Origin: Reinekea blandensis MED297
GTDB lineage: Bacteria; Pseudomonadota; Gammaproteobacteria; Pseudomonadales; Natronospirillaceae
NCBI RefSeq assembly: GCF_000153185.1
Contig: NZ_CH724151.1
Location: 40,113 to 104,112 of the forward strand
Length of the DNA stretch: 64,000 bases
Direction: 5' to 3'
A program made the position numbers and the translations under genes. The notes under the pieces were generated by a model, which worked only from the letters and a program-made list of their open reading frames with translations, was not told the DNA's origin and did not search any database. Positions 8,579 through 17,862 of this stretch are shown here, piece by piece; the stretch's first letter is position 1; each line of letters begins with the position of its first letter.

Positions 8579-10042
8579 TTAGCGTCGGGTCAGTTCCGAC
8601 AACAGCGTGACCAATGTTTGCCAGAAGGGCTCAACCGTATCGATCTGCAACCGTTCGGATGGGCTGTGCGCTCCGCGAATGGTCGGACCCATACTGACCA
8701 CATCCATATCGGCTTTTTTACTGAGCAAAATGCCACACTCCAAGCCGGCATGAATGGCTTTCAACTCTGCGGTGTAACCGGTCTGCTTCTCCATCACCTC
8801 CTTGGTTAAGGCGACCAGAGCGCTGTCAAAGTTTGGGTTCCATCCGGGGTAATCGAGAATGTTTTTCCAAGCCAGGTGAAAGGTTTCGAAGACCTGTTCA
8901 ATGGTTTGCTTCAGCCCCAGGGATTGCTTGGCGTTGAAGAATCGCAGGCTCGTCTGAACCGTCAACACGCCATGATCAATGGTCACCTTCGCCAGGTTAC
9001 AGCTCAGATCAACCAGGTCTGCTGGCTGATTCAGGTTATAGCTCTGCGCGCCATGCGGCAGGATCGCAATCAGACTCAGGAACATCGACTGATCCGCTTC
9101 GCTGAGCACCATCGCCTCGTCAAGCGGCGCCGGCTCAAAAACCCAATGCAGGTCTTTGTCCACTTCTGGCAAATAGCTATTCCAGCGGGCTTTGGCCTGC
9201 GACAGGCGATCTTCCCAAAGGCCGATTTGAGTGTCATCGATCATAATCACCGCACTGGCTTCACGGGCGATGACGTTATGCGCCACGCCGCCGCGGAAAC
9301 TGACCATTTGCCACGTGAGATCCGACGCTTCGGTAAGCAGTTCCACCAATAACTTATTGGCATTACCGAGCTGCTCATGGATTTGAACGCCAGAGTGCCC
9401 ACCGGAAAGCCCCTTCAAGTGCAACAGGTAAGGTTTCAGCCCCGGTGTCGGCAGTTTAGGCATCAGTTCGCGGCTGGCTTCATAACCGTAGCCACCGGCG
9501 CAGCCGATGTAGATTTCACCCCAGTCTTCAGTATCCAGGTTCAGCAACCGCGTGGCACTGAGCAGACTGGCATCAAGACCGCTGGCACCGTACAAACCGG
9601 TTTCTTCTTCCGTGGTGAACAGCAACTCCAAAGGCGGATGAATGACCGATGGATCGGTCATCACCGCCAGTGCAGCGGCCACACCGATACCATTATCGGC
9701 ACCCAGTGTGGTCCCGGTGGCTTTCAGCCAGCCATCGTTTACGGTCAGTTGTAAGGGATCGGTTTTAAAATCATGCTCGGTTTCGGCCGTTTTGACGGTC
9801 ACCATGTCCATATGATTCTGAATCGCAACCACCGGAGCCGCTTCAAAACCTTCCGATGCTGGCACATACACCACCAGGTTGCCTGCATTATCAACCTGTG
9901 TCTTCAACTGACGCTCGTCAGCCAGACCGATAATGTAGTCACGCATCGCCGCTTCTTGCCCGGAAGGGCGAGGGATACGGGTGATTTCATAAAAATGTGA
10001 CCAGATGTGCTCAGGTTGAGTCGGATAGAGAGAGGGCTTCAT
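8579..10042 (-). CDS. pepD: Aminoacyl-histidine dipeptidase (peptidase D, M20 family)
   Basis: The product has 487 residues, matching the family length of about 485. It is a dinuclear zinc cytosolic dipeptidase that hydrolyses Xaa-His dipeptides such as carnosine. The visible metal and catalytic motifs are IQNHMDMV, TTLGADNGIGVA, LLFTTEEETGLYGASGLD and LLNLDTEDWGEIYIGCAGG. The lid domain lies in the middle (about 185-400). The C-terminal AIHAGLECGILLSK and SMGPTIRGAHSPSE segments complete the active site. It is the first gene of a probable two-gene transcript with the membrane AraC regulator downstream. Confidence 0.95.
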   Translation of the reverse strand: MKPSLYPTQPEHIWSHFYEITRIPRPSGQEAAMRDYIIGLADERQLKTQVDNAGNLVVYVPASEGFEAAPVVAIQNHMDMVTVKTAETEHDFKTDPLQLTVNDGWLKATGTTLGADNGIGVAAALAVMTDPSVIHPPLELLFTTEEETGLYGASGLDASLLSATRLLNLDTEDWGEIYIGCAGGYGYEASRELMPKLPTPGLKPYLLHLKGLSGGHSGVQIHEQLGNANKLLVELLTEASDLTWQMVSFRGGVAHNVIAREASAVIMIDDTQIGLWEDRLSQAKARWNSYLPEVDKDLHWVFEPAPLDEAMVLSEADQSMFLSLIAILPHGAQSYNLNQPADLVDLSCNLAKVTIDHGVLTVQTSLRFFNAKQSLGLKQTIEQVFETFHLAWKNILDYPGWNPNFDSALVALTKEVMEKQTGYTAELKAIHAGLECGILLSKKADMDVVSMGPTIRGAHSPSERLQIDTVEPFWQTLVTLLSELTRR

Positions 10043-10296
10043 GAGTTTACTGCTAAATCTGTGAATCGGCCGTCAAGCTTACTGCGCACAATCTGTTCAG
10101 GGCAACCTCTGAGCGTCAAATTGCTGCCGCCGAAACAGCCCCTGACTGTAAATCCGGACCTGGACCACGGCCAACCTGCCAATCCGTTCGCAGTTTCAAG
10201 ATTTTCGGTGCTATGCTACCGCTGTTCTGTGCCGGACACTGGTCGTATCCGGGAGAGAACGCGTATTGTCTCAACAGGCTGTTGTCACGCAGGTAT

Positions 10297-10818
10297 ATGA
10301 ATAAAGCGCAACCCCCAGTCGAAACCGACTACAAAAACAAGTTTAATCGCCGACTGTGGCTGGAAGAACGCCGCAGCGACCTGCGTCATTACTTCGATGC
10401 CCGCAACATGGTGCACGGCCGCCTGCCAACCGAACCCTACTGGTGTGTCATTCCCCGGACTTCCCTATGGCAAATACCCAGCCTGGGAACCCCTGGGTTT
10501 GATGGCTGGTTTGGTATCGCCGGTGATCACCCAACCGACATCGCGCCATTAAACTATTTCTCAGGTGGCGACCCACGCGCCATTCTCGACCATTTCGTTG
10601 CAAAATGGCTACGGGCCGCAAGCTATCTTAAAGCCGGCGACGATTACGGAGACTTCCGCATTGCCCATATTGAGCAGCGTCCGGCGATCGGCTCGTTAAT
10701 TGAAGATCGCGCCAACCGGTTGAAACGCTGGGTTGACTCGGAACATTTGTGGACCCATGTAGCCGTCAACCCAACGCTACCGATCGATGAACCCGAATCG
10801 CCTGCCGAACCTGAGTAA
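10297..10818 (+). CDS. Conserved hypothetical protein, unknown function
   Basis: The product has 173 residues starting MNKAQPPVETDYKNKF. An in-frame ATG 28 codons upstream (10213) exists, but the extra segment looks non-coding, so the later ATG was chosen. There are no hydrophobic helices, so the protein should be cytosolic. It is rich in Trp and Arg, with the segment YWCVIPRTSLWQIPSLGTPG followed by FDGWFGIAGDHPTDI. It resembles small proteins annotated as DUF4826 in marine gammaproteobacteria; this is from memory and unchecked. The gene is divergent from pepD and lies upstream of the DEAD-box helicase gene. Confidence 0.7.
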   Translation: MNKAQPPVETDYKNKFNRRLWLEERRSDLRHYFDARNMVHGRLPTEPYWCVIPRTSLWQIPSLGTPGFDGWFGIAGDHPTDIAPLNYFSGGDPRAILDHFVAKWLRAASYLKAGDDYGDFRIAHIEQRPAIGSLIEDRANRLKRWVDSEHLWTHVAVNPTLPIDEPESPAEPE

Positions 10819-10963
10819 AAAACAAACAGACAACCCCGAACCAAATCTGTATACTCCGCGCCGCCGGGGTGACCCAGCCTGCAATTGTGAGCTCAACCAG
10901 AGCATATGAATCTTCAAAATCGCGTTTTGTCGCGACCTGGGGCGCAGTCTGACCCACCTTCGC

Positions 10964-11060
10964 AACGGTGATGACACCGTTAATGTCCTGAGCGATGACG
11001 ATGCCGCTCAGTGAGACCAAGCACCCGTGCCTGTGAGCCCGGGCACACTACTTTTTATTT
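10964..11060 (+). promoter_or_regulatory. Structured leader region upstream of the DEAD-box helicase gene
   Basis: The 254-base gap before the helicase gene holds two hairpins. The first is a perfect 7-bp stem, AACGGTG (10964-10970) with CACCGTT (10975-10981), around an ATGA loop. The second is a weaker GTGCC/GGCAC stem (11027-11031 with 11042-11046) followed by a T-rich run at 11051-11060. Long structured leaders are known for deaD in enteric bacteria, where they carry cold- and RNA-based control. Whether these hairpins work that way is inferred. Confidence 0.35.
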
Positions 11061-11072
11061 TGAGAAAATTGA

Positions 11073-12812
11073 ATGTCTGAATCCCTGACTTTTGCAGATC
11101 TGGGCCTTGCGCCTGTGCTTCTGAAAACCCTTGATTCCCTCGGCTATGAGACGCCGACGCCTATCCAGAGCCAAGCCATTGTGCAACTGCTGGACGGCAA
11201 CGATGTGTTAGGTCTTGCGCAGACCGGCACCGGCAAAACCGCGGCTTTTTCACTGCCCCTGTTAAGCCGAATCGACACGACAAAAAACAAACCGCAGGCC
11301 CTGGTCTTGTGCCCAACGCGCGAACTGGCCATTCAGGTGGCCGAGGCGTTCCAGACTTACGCCCGTGGCGTCGACAACTTCCATGTACTGCCAATCTACG
11401 GTGGTGCTGACATGCGCAACCAGCTGCGCGCGCTGAAACAAAACCCACAGGTCATCGTCGGCACACCAGGCCGGGTGATGGACCATTTACGACGCGGCAC
11501 GCTCGACTTGTCCGACTTAAAACACCTGGTGCTCGATGAAGCCGATGAAATGCTGCGAATGGGCTTCATTGAAGACATCGATTGGATTCTGGAACATACG
11601 CCCAAAGACAAACAGACGGCGCTGTTCTCGGCCACCATGCCGCATCAGATCAAACGCATTACCGATCAGTACCAGAAAGACCCGGTTAAAATTGAAATCA
11701 AAGCCAGTCACAGTGAACTGCAGCAGATCGAACAACTGGTCTGGCGTGCGCGCGGACTGGACAAACTCGACGGTCTGACCCGAATTCTGGAAATAGAAGA
11801 CTGGAACGCCATCATCATCTTTGTCCGTACCCGCGTTGAATGTCAGTTCCTGTCAGAAAAGCTGGCCGCCCGCGGTTATGCGGCAACCGCGCTCAGTGGT
11901 GAAGTCGCCCAGAAACAGCGGGAAGACATTCTCAGCGCCATGAAAAAAGGCAAACTGGACATCATTATTGCCACCGATGTTGCTGCGCGCGGCATCGACA
12001 TTGAGCGCATTACTCACGTCATCAACTGGGATATTCCCGGTGATGTCTCGACCTATACCCATCGTATCGGGCGTACCGGCCGGGCTGGCCGCAGTGGCAA
12101 GGCGATCCTGTTCTGCAAACCACGCGAACAACGCATCATCCGGGACATTGAACGCGCCACCAAGTCCGAACTGATCGATTACCCAATGCCGTCTGCTGAA
12201 AAATTGGGTGAGCACCGGGCCGCCGCGTTCAAGAGCACCGTCGTCGAACACATCGAAGCGGACAAGCTGGATTACTTCAAAGCCATGATCACCAGTTGGG
12301 TTGATGAAGGTGAACACTCACTGCTCGACATTGCCGCGTCGATGGCATTGATGGCTCAGGAAGATAAACCATTGCAGCTGCCGAAAGACCCTGAGCCACG
12401 ACCGCGTCGTGACCGGGAAGACCGACCCACCCGAGGTGAAAGCCGAAACCGTCGCCGAGACCTCGACTACGCCGCCATTACGTACCGGTTAGATGTGGGC
12501 CGCCGTGACCGCGCTGAACCGGGCAGCATTGTTGGCGCCATCGCCAATGAGGGTGGTATCGAAGGCAAGTTTATTAATAACATCGATATCAAAGAAAATT
12601 TCACTCTGGTCGATTTACCAGACGGTATGCCGACTGAAATTTTTGAACAGCTGAAAAAGACCCGCGTGAAAGGTCGTCCTCTGAACCTGCGCGTTTGGAA
12701 AGACGAAGCTCCGAAAGATGGTAAAGATCGCGGCAATCGCCGACCGTCACGACGCGACGGTGGCGATCGCAAGCCACGTCGCGGTGGTGATCGCCCACGA
12801 CGACAATCCTGA
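11073..12812 (+). CDS. deaD: DEAD-box ATP-dependent RNA helicase (DeaD/CsdA type)
   Basis: The product has 579 residues. The motifs occur in order: Q motif near 25-33, Walker A AQTGTGKT (49-56), PTRELAIQ, DEAD at 155-158, SAT at 186-188 and HRIGRTGR (330-337). A DbpA-type RNA-binding domain occupies about 465-545. The tail is rich in Arg, Gly and Asp (about 550-579). This domain order and the C-terminal RNA-binding domain match CsdA/DeaD, which unwinds RNA in ribosome assembly and mRNA decay, especially in the cold. It is slightly shorter than the about 630-residue E. coli protein. A terminator follows within ten bases. Confidence 0.92.
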   Translation: MSESLTFADLGLAPVLLKTLDSLGYETPTPIQSQAIVQLLDGNDVLGLAQTGTGKTAAFSLPLLSRIDTTKNKPQALVLCPTRELAIQVAEAFQTYARGVDNFHVLPIYGGADMRNQLRALKQNPQVIVGTPGRVMDHLRRGTLDLSDLKHLVLDEADEMLRMGFIEDIDWILEHTPKDKQTALFSATMPHQIKRITDQYQKDPVKIEIKASHSELQQIEQLVWRARGLDKLDGLTRILEIEDWNAIIIFVRTRVECQFLSEKLAARGYAATALSGEVAQKQREDILSAMKKGKLDIIIATDVAARGIDIERITHVINWDIPGDVSTYTHRIGRTGRAGRSGKAILFCKPREQRIIRDIERATKSELIDYPMPSAEKLGEHRAAAFKSTVVEHIEADKLDYFKAMITSWVDEGEHSLLDIAASMALMAQEDKPLQLPKDPEPRPRRDREDRPTRGESRNRRRDLDYAAITYRLDVGRRDRAEPGSIVGAIANEGGIEGKFINNIDIKENFTLVDLPDGMPTEIFEQLKKTRVKGRPLNLRVWKDEAPKDGKDRGNRRPSRRDGGDRKPRRGGDRPRRQS

Positions 12813-12818
12813 TCTTCT

Positions 12819-12843
12819 TAACGGCCCGCCAGGGCCGTTTTAG
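12819..12843 (+). terminator. Terminator of deaD, first copy of a duplicated hairpin
   Basis: A GC-rich hairpin, AACGGCCC with GGGCCGTT closing on a short GCCA loop, starts eight bases after the deaD stop and is followed by TTTTAG. A 22-base segment containing it recurs identically at 13001-13022. Confidence 0.8.
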
Positions 12844-13000
12844 GTTGATGATATAACCACCACAGAACTCGAGACGAAAAAAAGGTAGCTCTCAAATGGA
12901 CGTCGAAAACAAGGATGTTTTCGTCGAGCGTATCACGACGATACTTGCAGCGATCCATTTGAGAGCTACCTTTTTGTCGGCGGGGCTTATCAACAAACTG
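12841..13000. repeat. Palindromic 160-bp insert between two identical terminators
   Basis: The identical 22-base terminator copies at 12819-12840 and 13001-13022 enclose this insert. It carries a perfect 22-bp inverted repeat (12879-12900 with 12954-12975). Inside the arms lie two smaller hairpins: CGAAAAC/GTTTTCG (12904-12910 with 12917-12923) and GTATC/GATAC (12930-12934 with 12940-12944). The transcript could fold into a three-way-junction RNA that ends at the second, T-rich terminator. A small RNA, a non-autonomous transposon-like element or a long terminator array are all possible. No protein gene is supported. Confidence 0.7.
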
Positions 13001-13028
13001 TAACGGCCCGCCAGGGCCGTTTCTTTTT
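13001..13028 (+). terminator. Second copy of the duplicated terminator
   Basis: This is the same hairpin as at 12819-12843, but followed by a better T-tract (TTTCTTTTT). It would end any transcript that reads through the first copy or starts within the palindromic insert. Confidence 0.75.
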
Positions 13029-13110
13029 ACCAAGTCCGATGATCCGCCTTTCGCTGCTTCATGCCAGGCGCTACCATAGCCCCAATTCAACTCTGAAAGC
13101 GAAGTCAGCC

Positions 13111-13587
13111 ATGGGCAAAGTCATTCTCGCGGTGTTTATCATCGCCGTCATCATTGTCATTCTTTTCCGTTCCCGCCAATCCAGTGAAACAGCGCAGTTC
13201 AATCAGCAACAGGGGCAGAGCTACCTGCAGGACAATCTGAAAACGGTCGGCGTAGAAGCAACCGAGTCCGGCCTGCAATATGAAAAGCTCACCAGCGGTA
13301 ACGGCTCTGAACATCCCAAAGCGTCTGATCGCGTTCAGGTGCACTATCACGGCACGCTGGTCGATGGCACCGTCTTTGATTCATCTGTAGAGCGCGGTGA
13401 ACCCATCACCTTTGGCTTGAACCAGGTCATCAAAGGCTGGACCGAAGGTCTGCAATTAATGGTAGAAGGCGACAAGTTCCGTCTGACGATTCCAAGTGAA
13501 CTGGGCTATGGCAATCGCGGCGCTGGCGCCATCCCGCCTGGCTCAGTGCTGATTTTTGAAGTCGAACTGCTGAAAATAAACCCATGA
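13111..13587 (+). CDS. FKBP-type peptidyl-prolyl cis-trans isomerase, membrane-anchored
   Basis: The product has 158 residues from the ATG at 13111. An upstream in-frame ATG at 13039 would add 24 residues that run into the terminator region and do not look coding. The N-terminus has one transmembrane helix (about 2-20, [16 protein letters not shown]) with no signal-peptidase site, so the domain is probably held at the periplasmic face. The FKBP domain covers about 70-158. Its core motifs are [35 protein letters not shown] and [18 protein letters not shown], which retain the usual active-site aromatic and Asp residues. The stop overlaps the ATG of the next gene, so translation is probably coupled. 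Confidence 0.9.
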   Translation: MGKVILAVFIIAVIIVILFRSRQSSETAQFNQQQGQSYLQDNLKTVGVEATESGLQYEKLTSGNGSEHPKASDRVQVHYHGTLVDGTVFDSSVERGEPITFGLNQVIKGWTEGLQLMVEGDKFRLTIPSELGYGNRGAGAIPPGSVLIFEVELLKINP

Positions 13588-14456
13588 CAGTGCGCACACT
13601 GGCAACACTCGATATGGCATTGGGGGAATGTCCGCGCTGGCATGAACCGGAGCAAGCCTGGTACTGGGTCGATATTACCGGTCAGACGCTTTATCGCTAT
13701 CAGGCCTCAGGGCAACTCGACGCACGTCGCTTTCCGTTTCAGCCAGCCTGCTTTGCGTTTGCCACCGATAACAGCATGATTCTCAGCAGCTCGGCTGGGC
13801 TGTATCGATTAACAGACTTTGATGCTGAGACCGAGTTTCTGATCGATCCGGAAGCCGGCCAAACAGGTCAGCGCTTTAACGACGGTACCGTGTTACCTAA
13901 TGGCGATCTGGTCATTGGTTCCATCGGTGACGGTGAACAGCCGACTGGTGTACGTTACCGCTTTCACTGGCGACCCGAAGGAATGTCCAGTCAGGTCATC
14001 GAGACCGGATACACCATTATCAATGCTCAGTGCTGCTCCCCCGATGGGAGCTGGTGTTATGTCACTGACACGCCCACGCAACGCATACACCGACAAGCCA
14101 TTCTCGACTCAGGTGAACTCGGTCCAAAAGAGGTGTTTTATACTTGCGCGGAGGATGAGTTTCCCGATGGCGCCGCGACGGACATCGAGGGCAACCTCTG
14201 GGTCGCGATGTACGGCAGCGCTCAGATTGTGGTCATCAGCCCAATGGGACAAAAACTGCAATCGATCCCGTTGCCGGCTCAGCAACCGACCATGGTTGCG
14301 TTTGGCGGGGAAGACCTTAAGACACTGGTAATTACCACGGCACGTCAGGGCATGCCGGACGATGCGCCCGCTGAAAATGGCAGCGTATTGACCCTGCAAA
14401 CGAATGTTCGCGGCTCTGTCGTAATACGCTGTGTGGTCGATTCCGGCACGGCCTGA
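13584..14456 (+). CDS. SMP-30/gluconolactonase/LRE family hydrolase
   Basis: The product has 290 residues and forms a six-bladed propeller typical of regucalcin-like lactonases that open sugar lactones with a divalent metal. Family metal ligands are visible. They are the Glu in [20 protein letters not shown], the Asn in [19 protein letters not shown], and Asn/Asp in [14 protein letters not shown] and PDGS. The ATG overlaps the FKBP stop by four bases. No sugar-catabolism genes are near, so the substrate is unknown. A hairpin terminator follows at 14486. Confidence 0.88.
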   Translation: MTVRTLATLDMALGECPRWHEPEQAWYWVDITGQTLYRYQASGQLDARRFPFQPACFAFATDNSMILSSSAGLYRLTDFDAETEFLIDPEAGQTGQRFNDGTVLPNGDLVIGSIGDGEQPTGVRYRFHWRPEGMSSQVIETGYTIINAQCCSPDGSWCYVTDTPTQRIHRQAILDSGELGPKEVFYTCAEDEFPDGAATDIEGNLWVAMYGSAQIVVISPMGQKLQSIPLPAQQPTMVAFGGEDLKTLVITTARQGMPDDAPAENGSVLTLQTNVRGSVVIRCVVDSGTA

Positions 14457-14485
14457 TACAAACCTGCCAACAGACACCCTTAAAC

Positions 14486-14515
14486 AAAAACGGCGACCCT
14501 CAGGCCGCCATTTTT
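14486..14515. terminator. Hairpin terminator shared by convergent genes
   Basis: A 13-bp imperfect stem (two mismatches) has five A bases on the left and five T bases on the right, with a GC-rich middle and a CTCA-type loop. It lies between the stops of the SMP-30 gene and the phosphoribosyltransferase gene and can serve both strands. Confidence 0.65.
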
Positions 14516-14518
14516 CGT

Positions 14519-15079
14519 TCAAAACAGGATGTCGCGGATCTCCGCCAGTTCCTGCTTCCCGTTCATAATCTCTTCCGGGGTCAGCCCAGAGAGTTCATGC
14601 GGAAACACCAACCATTCGTCGCTTTTACGCACGAAGTAGTCCGGAATGATATCGACCTGCGTATTGGCCGGTTTATACCAGGGGCATGCTACCCGAATGT
14701 CTTTCGGCGTGTTCAGCCGGGACAGCTTTTTGATCTGCTTAATCAGCGCATCAACACTGCGACCAGAGTCGAACACGTCATCAACGATTAACAGCGAATC
14801 GTCGGCATTGGCGTTTTCGATCAGGTAGTGCAACCCGTGCACCTTGATATCTTTCGACTGTTTACCGATACCATAATAAGAAGACGTTCGAACCGAGATG
14901 TGATCGGTTTCGATGCCCTTATAATCAAAAAACTCCTGCACGGCGATACCAATCGGAGCGCCACCGCGCCAGATCCCGACAATGAAGTCCGGCCGGAAAC
15001 CGTCTTCAAGCACTTGGTGCGCTAATCGAAAAGAGTCCTGCAGTAACTCTTGTGAAGTGATATAAACTTTGTCAGACAT
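14519..15079 (-). CDS. Phosphoribosyltransferase family protein
   Basis: The product has 186 residues. The PRPP-binding signature is LLIVDDVFDSGRSVDALIKQ (about 96-115), and the N-terminal IVGIWRGGAPIGIAVQEFF carries the PPi loop. The fold is that of type I phosphoribosyltransferases acting on purine bases (hypoxanthine or xanthine-guanine type). The hood region differs from classical Hpt and Gpt, so the base is unassigned. The gene is monocistronic and shares a terminator with the SMP-30 gene. Confidence 0.85.
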   Translation of the reverse strand: MSDKVYITSQELLQDSFRLAHQVLEDGFRPDFIVGIWRGGAPIGIAVQEFFDYKGIETDHISVRTSSYYGIGKQSKDIKVHGLHYLIENANADDSLLIVDDVFDSGRSVDALIKQIKKLSRLNTPKDIRVACPWYKPANTQVDIIPDYFVRKSDEWLVFPHELSGLTPEEIMNGKQELAEIRDILF

Positions 15080-15301
15080 GAATTCGGCCTGTTAAGAAAT
15101 GAACCAACCGGGCAGATTATACGTGAAAAGCCCGTCATTGTGTCCCCTGATCTTAGAAGCTCACACCCTTTTGTCCAGCGCATAACGCGGGATTGACGCC
15201 AGCCCCCAAACTGTTGATCCAACTCAACAACCTATCCGATCCTGACCTACAAGCAACATCAATAAGTCAGATCACATCTATCAACATAATTGATTATCTA
15301 A

Positions 15302-16195
15302 TTAACCAATTTGAATCAGATGTCGGGCGCGCGATAGCACCAGCTCGCGTAGCTCACTGCTGACATCCTGCCGACGCCAGATAAACTGAAAGTTGCGCTT
15401 CATGATGAGCTCGGGAACGCGCAGCATCACCAGCTCACCCCGGGCGACCCCTTCGGCCACGGCACGGGTACTCAGGCAAGTCAGATACTGGCCCTGCCGC
15501 ACCAATGCCAGAATCACACTGACCTGATCGTACTCACGATGCACCCGGAGGCGCGGAATGTGCTCATGAATGCTGAGGTCAAAAATTTCCCGGGTACCGG
15601 CCCCGCGTTCACGTAATATCCACTGGGCCACTTCCAACTGAGACAGCGTCACAGTGTCTTTTCCCGCGTACGGGTGATCCGCTCCGGCAACAATGACCAG
15701 CTCATCATCGCATAAGGGAGCCAACGACAGTCGCTCATCGTCACAATGGCCCTCAATCAACCCCAGGTCATAGCGGTAATCCAGCAACCCGGCGATGACG
15801 CCCTCGGTGTTTTCGACGTGCAAGCCGATTTCCAAATGGGAAAAATCGCGATCCAGCGCTGCCACCAACTCCGGAACAACGAACTCAGCCGGTGTCTGGC
15901 TGGCGCCGAGAGAAATTGATCCGCTCACCAAATCCAGACTCTGCATGCCCATTTCAATGGTTTTGCAGTTTCCCAGCAGCGCCAAGGCATGCGGTCGCAG
16001 CCATCGCCCCCAATGATTGAGCGTCATTTTCCGACCTTCACGATGAAACAGCGGCTTCTCAAGTTGGGACTCCAGTTGCGAGAGCGCCATGCTGGCCGCG
16101 GATTGACTCATCTGCAACGCTTTGGCCGCATCGGAAACACTCTGCTGCTCAGCGACCTGCTGAAACACCTGCAACTGTCGTAATGTGAATTTCAT
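15302..16195 (-). CDS. LysR-type transcriptional regulator, divergent from DUF3360 permease
   Basis: The product has 297 residues starting MKFTLRQLQVFQQVAEQQS. The helix-turn-helix occupies about 3-62 (VSDAAKALQMSQSAASMALSQLE). The effector domain contains LGASQTPAEFVVPELV and a LRERGAGTREIFD segment. This form resembles the CbbR/CysB-like branch that often governs anion or C1 uptake. It faces the permease gene across a 146-base gap, so it most likely controls that permease. Confidence 0.88.
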   Translation of the reverse strand: MKFTLRQLQVFQQVAEQQSVSDAAKALQMSQSAASMALSQLESQLEKPLFHREGRKMTLNHWGRWLRPHALALLGNCKTIEMGMQSLDLVSGSISLGASQTPAEFVVPELVAALDRDFSHLEIGLHVENTEGVIAGLLDYRYDLGLIEGHCDDERLSLAPLCDDELVIVAGADHPYAGKDTVTLSQLEVAQWILRERGAGTREIFDLSIHEHIPRLRVHREYDQVSVILALVRQGQYLTCLSTRAVAEGVARGELVMLRVPELIMKRNFQFIWRRQDVSSELRELVLSRARHLIQIG

Positions 16196-16279
16196 ATCAA
16201 TTTTCCCGATAGTTCATATAAACAATATTCGATTGTCTTATGTCTGTAAATCGCAAAACTTATCCTATCCCTCCAGATT

Positions 16280-16320
16280 GGTTATAGAGACCTTTGACCT
16301 GGGCGAAGCTCGCTATAACC
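16280..16320 (+). promoter_or_regulatory. Inverted repeat in the leader of the DUF3360 permease gene
   Basis: GGTTATAG (16280-16287) and CTATAACC (16313-16320) form a perfect 8-bp inverted repeat 22 bases before the permease start. It could be a regulator-binding site for the divergent LysR protein or an RNA hairpin. The sequence does not tell which. Confidence 0.4.
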
Positions 16321-16341
16321 TTACTGATAAACAGGCCACAC

Positions 16342-17823
16342 ATGACCAATGTTATGAACTCACCCAACGTACTGGACGACGGTCCATCGGACTACCAGAA
16401 AGCCCGAATTCCCGCCTCAGAGTTTGAGACGCGTGATGACTATCTGGACCACGAACTCAAAATTTTCTCACCTCGTCGCTGGAAGTTGAACCTGCCCGGT
16501 CGCGACTTCAGCTTTGAGTGGGAAGACCTGGTTCCTGCATTGGCAGGCACCATCGGCATTACCGTGATGTTTTCCGCTGTGATCTCGGCGTATGCGGCAG
16601 GTTTCGGTTTGGATCAGGCATTCGTTATTGAAAACGTCCGCTTGGAACTGATGGTTTCAGCGACCCTCTTTGTGATTCTGGTGTCGGGCTTTCTGAACCC
16701 ACGCGCGAACCTGGCCGGTAACCACGGCCCGATGATTCCTCTGATCGGCATGATTGCCGCGTCCGGTGGTCACCCATTGGCGCTGGGTATTATGATCGGT
16801 ATTTTCGGTATGGCGCTCAGTCTGAGTAAAGGCGGCTCCAAACTGGTGAACCTGACGTCACATGGTGTCTCCGGAGGTCTGCTTATCTACCTTGGCGCCA
16901 TTGGTGTCCTGTCTCAGCTGGGTCAGTTTAAAGACTGGGCCATAGCGAATGGCGTCGGCCCTGTGTTCATCGTCGTGCTGATGGTGACCACCGTCGTCTA
17001 CGCCTATCTGGCGAAAATCCGTAAACGCTGGATGGCGATTCCGGTCTGTTCCGGCTTAGCGTTAGTGATTTCTCTGGCTATGGGCGCACCGTTCGAGTTC
17101 GTCACCTCGCCCGGTCTGCCGAGCTTTAACCCAATGTATTGGTGGGGCGAAACCACCGGTTGGAAACTGGGTCTGCCGGACCTGTCGCACTTCATTGCCG
17201 TTACCCCGTTTGCCATCCTCGCGGTGGGCATGTGGTCACCAGACTTCCTCGGTCACCGGGTTTTCCAGGAACTGAACTATCCGAAAGAAGCCAAGAATGC
17301 GCTGATGGATGTCGATGACACCATGACTTCGGTATCACTGCGCCAGGCAACCGCCAGTATCATCGGTGGTGGTAACGTCTCTTCGTCGTGGGGAACGTTC
17401 ATGATTCCTTCGGCGATTGCCAAACGTCCGATTCCAGGCGGCGCCATTCTTACCGGTGTCTTCTGTATTCTGCTCGCGGTAACTGGCTATCCGATGGACC
17501 TGACCGTTTGGCGTCCGATCATGTGTATCGCGCTGTTGGTGGGTGTGTTTATGCCCCTGCTCGAAGCCGGTATTCAGATGGTTAAAGACAACCAAGGCGC
17601 CGAAACCGCAGGTATCTGCATTCTGGGTTCCGCAGTCGTCAACCCGGTTTTTGGCTGGGCGTTGACCATGCTGCTGGATAACAACGGTCTGATTGGTAAT
17701 GCCGAACGCAAAAATACGCTGGGCATTGCAGATCGCATCATCATCCCAGGCGCGGCATTTACCCTGTGTACCATTTCAATGCTGTTAGTCGGCATGATTC
17801 CAGGGATTCCGGCACTGCTGTAA
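16342..17823 (+). CDS. Polytopic membrane transporter, DUF3360-like (SulP/NCS2 fold suspected)
   Basis: The product has 493 residues from the ATG at 16342, where an AGG lies seven bases upstream. An ATG at 16294 lies inside the inverted repeat leader and has no ribosome site. About 55 hydrophilic N-terminal residues precede twelve or more hydrophobic helices. The segments LNPRANLAGNHGPMIPLIGMI and SLSKGGSKLVNLTSHGVSGG resemble the half-helix regions of SulP- and NCS2-type anion or nucleobase carriers. I recognise it as the DUF3360 family from memory. The substrate is unknown. A divergent LysR regulator and a small zinc-ribbon membrane protein downstream complete the unit. Confidence 0.75.
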   Translation: MTNVMNSPNVLDDGPSDYQKARIPASEFETRDDYLDHELKIFSPRRWKLNLPGRDFSFEWEDLVPALAGTIGITVMFSAVISAYAAGFGLDQAFVIENVRLELMVSATLFVILVSGFLNPRANLAGNHGPMIPLIGMIAASGGHPLALGIMIGIFGMALSLSKGGSKLVNLTSHGVSGGLLIYLGAIGVLSQLGQFKDWAIANGVGPVFIVVLMVTTVVYAYLAKIRKRWMAIPVCSGLALVISLAMGAPFEFVTSPGLPSFNPMYWWGETTGWKLGLPDLSHFIAVTPFAILAVGMWSPDFLGHRVFQELNYPKEAKNALMDVDDTMTSVSLRQATASIIGGGNVSSSWGTFMIPSAIAKRPIPGGAILTGVFCILLAVTGYPMDLTVWRPIMCIALLVGVFMPLLEAGIQMVKDNQGAETAGICILGSAVVNPVFGWALTMLLDNNGLIGNAERKNTLGIADRIIIPGAAFTLCTISMLLVGMIPGIPALL

Positions 17824-17862
17824 GCGAACATCAAATAATAAAGCGGCCCTAAGGAGGCGAGC

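Noticed and set aside
10766-11020. Minus-strand open frame in the deaD upstream region
   Set aside because: It overlaps the end of the plus-strand gene at 10297 and the helicase leader, with no recognisable domain.
12818-13090. Minus-strand open frame over the palindromic element
   Set aside because: It reads through both terminators and the inverted repeat; composition is explained by the hairpins.
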